A stretch of DNA of 23,084 bases from the IMG/VR virus record IMGVR_UViG_3300046001_001466, positions 1 to 23,084 of that record, one strand, 5' to 3'. The notes under the pieces were generated by a model. The model saw nothing but the letters and a program-made list of their open reading frames with translations. It ran no database searches and was not told the DNA's origin. This DNA is from a virus. Position numbers and translations under genes: made by a program. Shown here in pieces: positions 21,665-23,084 of this stretch; the first letter of the stretch is position 1; each line of letters opens with the position of its first letter.

Positions 21665-22264
21665 ATGGAACTAGAAAAATACAAAGGTGTGACTATTAAC
21701 GGCTCACACTTTCCTGACAAACCAATTCTAAACAATGCTAAGATTTCATTCAATACGGAAATACTAAAAGAGTACATCCCAACGATTGAAAAGATGAACG
21801 TTTCTAAAGGGTTGAAGTTATTGTTAATCATAATGACAGACCATGAAGGGTTTAAAGTTGGTACACGAAGTTATAGAACAAACAATCCTGGTAATATCGG
21901 TAATACTGATTCAGGTGCAAACGTTAAACTTGCTTCATTAGAAATTGGGATTCAAAGACAAATAGATTACTTTACTAAAATCATTGAAGGTAAATCTAAA
22001 ACCTATCCAATGAATAAACAAGTGAACATCAAGCCTTATTATTCAAGTGAGATAGCAAAGAATATTAAGACTTATCAGATGTCACCTTATGTACCAGGTT
22101 ATCGTTTCATCTTTACAGGGCAATTAGATCAGTTTATTAAAATCTATTCAACGGGTGCAAGAGCAGGAAATAGTTATTTAAGTGAGATAATTTCATTCTT
22201 TAAAAATCACGGTATAACAGTAACACCTGAAACAACATTATTCGATATTAATAGAATCGTTTAA
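21665..22264 (+). CDS. Endolysin, lysozyme-like
   Basis: The protein has 199 residues with no signal peptide. A lysozyme-like core is visible: LLLIIMTDHEGF (52-63) with E61 as the likely general acid, then RSYRTNNPGNIGNTD (68-82) and LEIGIQRQIDYF. The E-GF...R-NNPGNIG pattern occurs in phage murein hydrolases with a lysozyme fold (soluble lytic transglycosylase or glucosaminidase related). The C-terminal half includes YQMSPYVPGYRFIFTGQLDQFIKIYSTG. It should cut peptidoglycan after holin lesions form. The lack of a signal peptide fits holin-dependent export. It is followed by a terminator, closing the unit. Confidence 0.75.
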   Translation: MELEKYKGVTINGSHFPDKPILNNAKISFNTEILKEYIPTIEKMNVSKGLKLLLIIMTDHEGFKVGTRSYRTNNPGNIGNTDSGANVKLASLEIGIQRQIDYFTKIIEGKSKTYPMNKQVNIKPYYSSEIAKNIKTYQMSPYVPGYRFIFTGQLDQFIKIYSTGARAGNSYLSEIISFFKNHGITVTPETTLFDINRIV

Positions 22265-22270
22265 ATTTCA

Positions 22271-22295
22271 GACCTACTAATCAGTAGGTTTTTTT
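22271..22295 (+). terminator. Intrinsic terminator after the endolysin gene
   Basis: ACCTACT (22272-22278) pairs perfectly with AGTAGGT (22283-22289) around an AATC loop, with a flanking G-T pair, followed by T bases to 22295. It begins seven bases after the endolysin stop. Confidence 0.9.
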
Positions 22296-22313
22296 ATTAC
22301 CTAAAAATTTATT

Positions 22314-23027
22314 ATGGAATATAGACCAAGATTAAATGAAACAGAATATAATCTAATTTTAAACGCCCGTAAGAATAACGGAAATAGAGTTTTATGTATC
22401 GGAGATTTGCATGAACCGTTTTGCTTAGATGGTTATATTGACTTCTGTATTGAGATGTATAAGAAACATAGTTGCAATAAAGTAGTTTTCATTGGTGACG
22501 TTATCGACTGCCATTATTCGTCTTATCACGAGACCGATTCAGATGGTTTAGGTGGAGGTCAAGAACTAGATTTAGCAATTAGTAAATTAGCAAAGTGGTA
22601 TGAAGCATTTCCACAAGCTGATGTAACAATCGGTAACCACGATAGATTAATAATGCGTAAGGCTCAAACGGGTGGAATACCTACCAAGTGGATTAAAGCA
22701 TATAAAGAAGTGTTAGAAACGCCTGAATGGAATTTTACGCATAGAGTTATAATCGACAACGTTCAATACATTCATGGTGAAGCAGGAACGGCAAAAGCTA
22801 AATGTAAAGCTGACATGATGTCAACAGTTCAAGGGCATTTACATACTCAATGTTATACAGAATGGTTTGCAGGTGCTAACTTTAAGATATTTGGAGCACA
22901 AGTAGGTTGTGGAGTAGATCATGATGCGTATGCAATGGCGTATGCAAAAGCTGGAAAGAAACCAATTATAGGTTGTGCTGTAATAATAAACGGTAAAACT
23001 TGTATAAACGAGTTGATGGAGTTATAA
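22314..23027 (+). CDS. Calcineurin-type metallophosphoesterase
   Basis: The protein has 237 residues with all the family motifs in order: GDLHEP (D31, H33), GDVID (D62), GNHDR (N108, H109), IHGEAG (H154) and GHLH (H175, H177). These residues bind two metal ions, so the active site looks complete. A Gly-rich loop GLGGGQELD (78-86) separates the first two motifs. There is no signal peptide. Phage enzymes of this family act on nucleic acids, nucleotides or phosphoproteins; the substrate cannot be read from the sequence. It follows the lysis terminator and so probably belongs to another transcription unit than the structural genes. Confidence 0.85.
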   Translation: MEYRPRLNETEYNLILNARKNNGNRVLCIGDLHEPFCLDGYIDFCIEMYKKHSCNKVVFIGDVIDCHYSSYHETDSDGLGGGQELDLAISKLAKWYEAFPQADVTIGNHDRLIMRKAQTGGIPTKWIKAYKEVLETPEWNFTHRVIIDNVQYIHGEAGTAKAKCKADMMSTVQGHLHTQCYTEWFAGANFKIFGAQVGCGVDHDAYAMAYAKAGKKPIIGCAVIINGKTCINELMEL

Positions 23028-23042
23028 TTTTTAGTACATTTA
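23013..23042 (+). promoter_or_regulatory. Bacteroidota-type promoter at the right edge
   Basis: TTG at 23013-23015, a 19-base spacer, then TACATTTA at 23035-23042, one base off TAnnTTTG. It starts in the last codons of the phosphoesterase gene. The following ACACAAAA also follows the TATATTTA box at 20022-20029 (TAyATTTACACAAAA in both). It would drive a gene beyond the window; 23043-23084 has no start codon that I can support. Confidence 0.5.
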
Positions 23043-23084
23043 CACAAAATCTGTTTTACACGTTTCATAATCGTTATTTTTTCA

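Noticed and set aside
1-23084. tRNA genes, CRISPR arrays, insertion sequences, integrase and attachment sites
   Set aside because: None could be seen by reading: no regularly spaced repeats, no transposase or integrase motifs, no cloverleaf-like GC-rich element with a TTCRANYC loop. A dedicated tRNA search was not possible.

Overview
The window looks like the structural and lysis half of a tailed phage or prophage of siphovirus type that infects a member of the Bacteroidota, most likely a flavobacterium. The DNA is AT-rich and every credible gene lies on the + strand, tightly packed and often overlapping by ATGA. Starts are usually preceded by A-rich sequence rather than a Shine-Dalgarno. The few promoter-like sites follow the Bacteroidota pattern TTG-N(19-21)-TAnnTTTG. 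Several proteins have the look of families I associate with Flavobacterium-type phages (tail tube, hub, portal C-terminus); that is recall, not a search result.

Layout. 1-1129: tail end of an unknown gene, an intergenic region with GTTAG/CTAAC inverted repeats, a 27-aa membrane peptide, a DUF3310-like protein and two tandem paralogues. 1190-2794: promoter, small sigma-factor-like protein and small accessory genes (a Cys-motif protein and a lipoprotein among them). 2791-4470: terminase small and large subunits plus a small gene. 4485-9632: tail assembly chaperone region with an apparent -1 frameshift on a nine-T run, tail terminator-like and gp10-like neck/tail proteins, and two large tail-tip proteins. 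9634-11636: small gene and tape measure protein. 11652-15685: head module with prohead protease, beta-helix protein, scaffold-like protein, decoration-like protein and major capsid protein, ended by a terminator. 15751-16344: tail tube gene with its own terminator. 16386-18953: small beta protein, portal protein with an extra C-terminal Cys/His domain, and head-tail connector. 18970-20360: fibre genes. 20391-22264: lysis and associated genes (two small membrane proteins, a probable unimolecular spanin, an unknown protein with its own promoter, a lysozyme-like endolysin), then a terminator. 22314-23027: metallophosphoesterase, followed by a promoter reading out of the window.

Together these genes package DNA, build the capsid and a long flexible non-contractile tail (no sheath or baseplate-wedge genes are seen), attach to the cell and lyse it through a Gram-negative envelope. 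The order is unusual: tail-tip and tape measure genes precede the head genes, and the portal lies downstream of both the capsid and tail tube genes. I found no defence system, integrase, tRNA, CRISPR array or insertion sequence. The points most worth a second look are the dual-coding frameshift region, the u-spanin, the portal extension, the beta-helix protein inside the head module and several small genes easily missed by gene callers.
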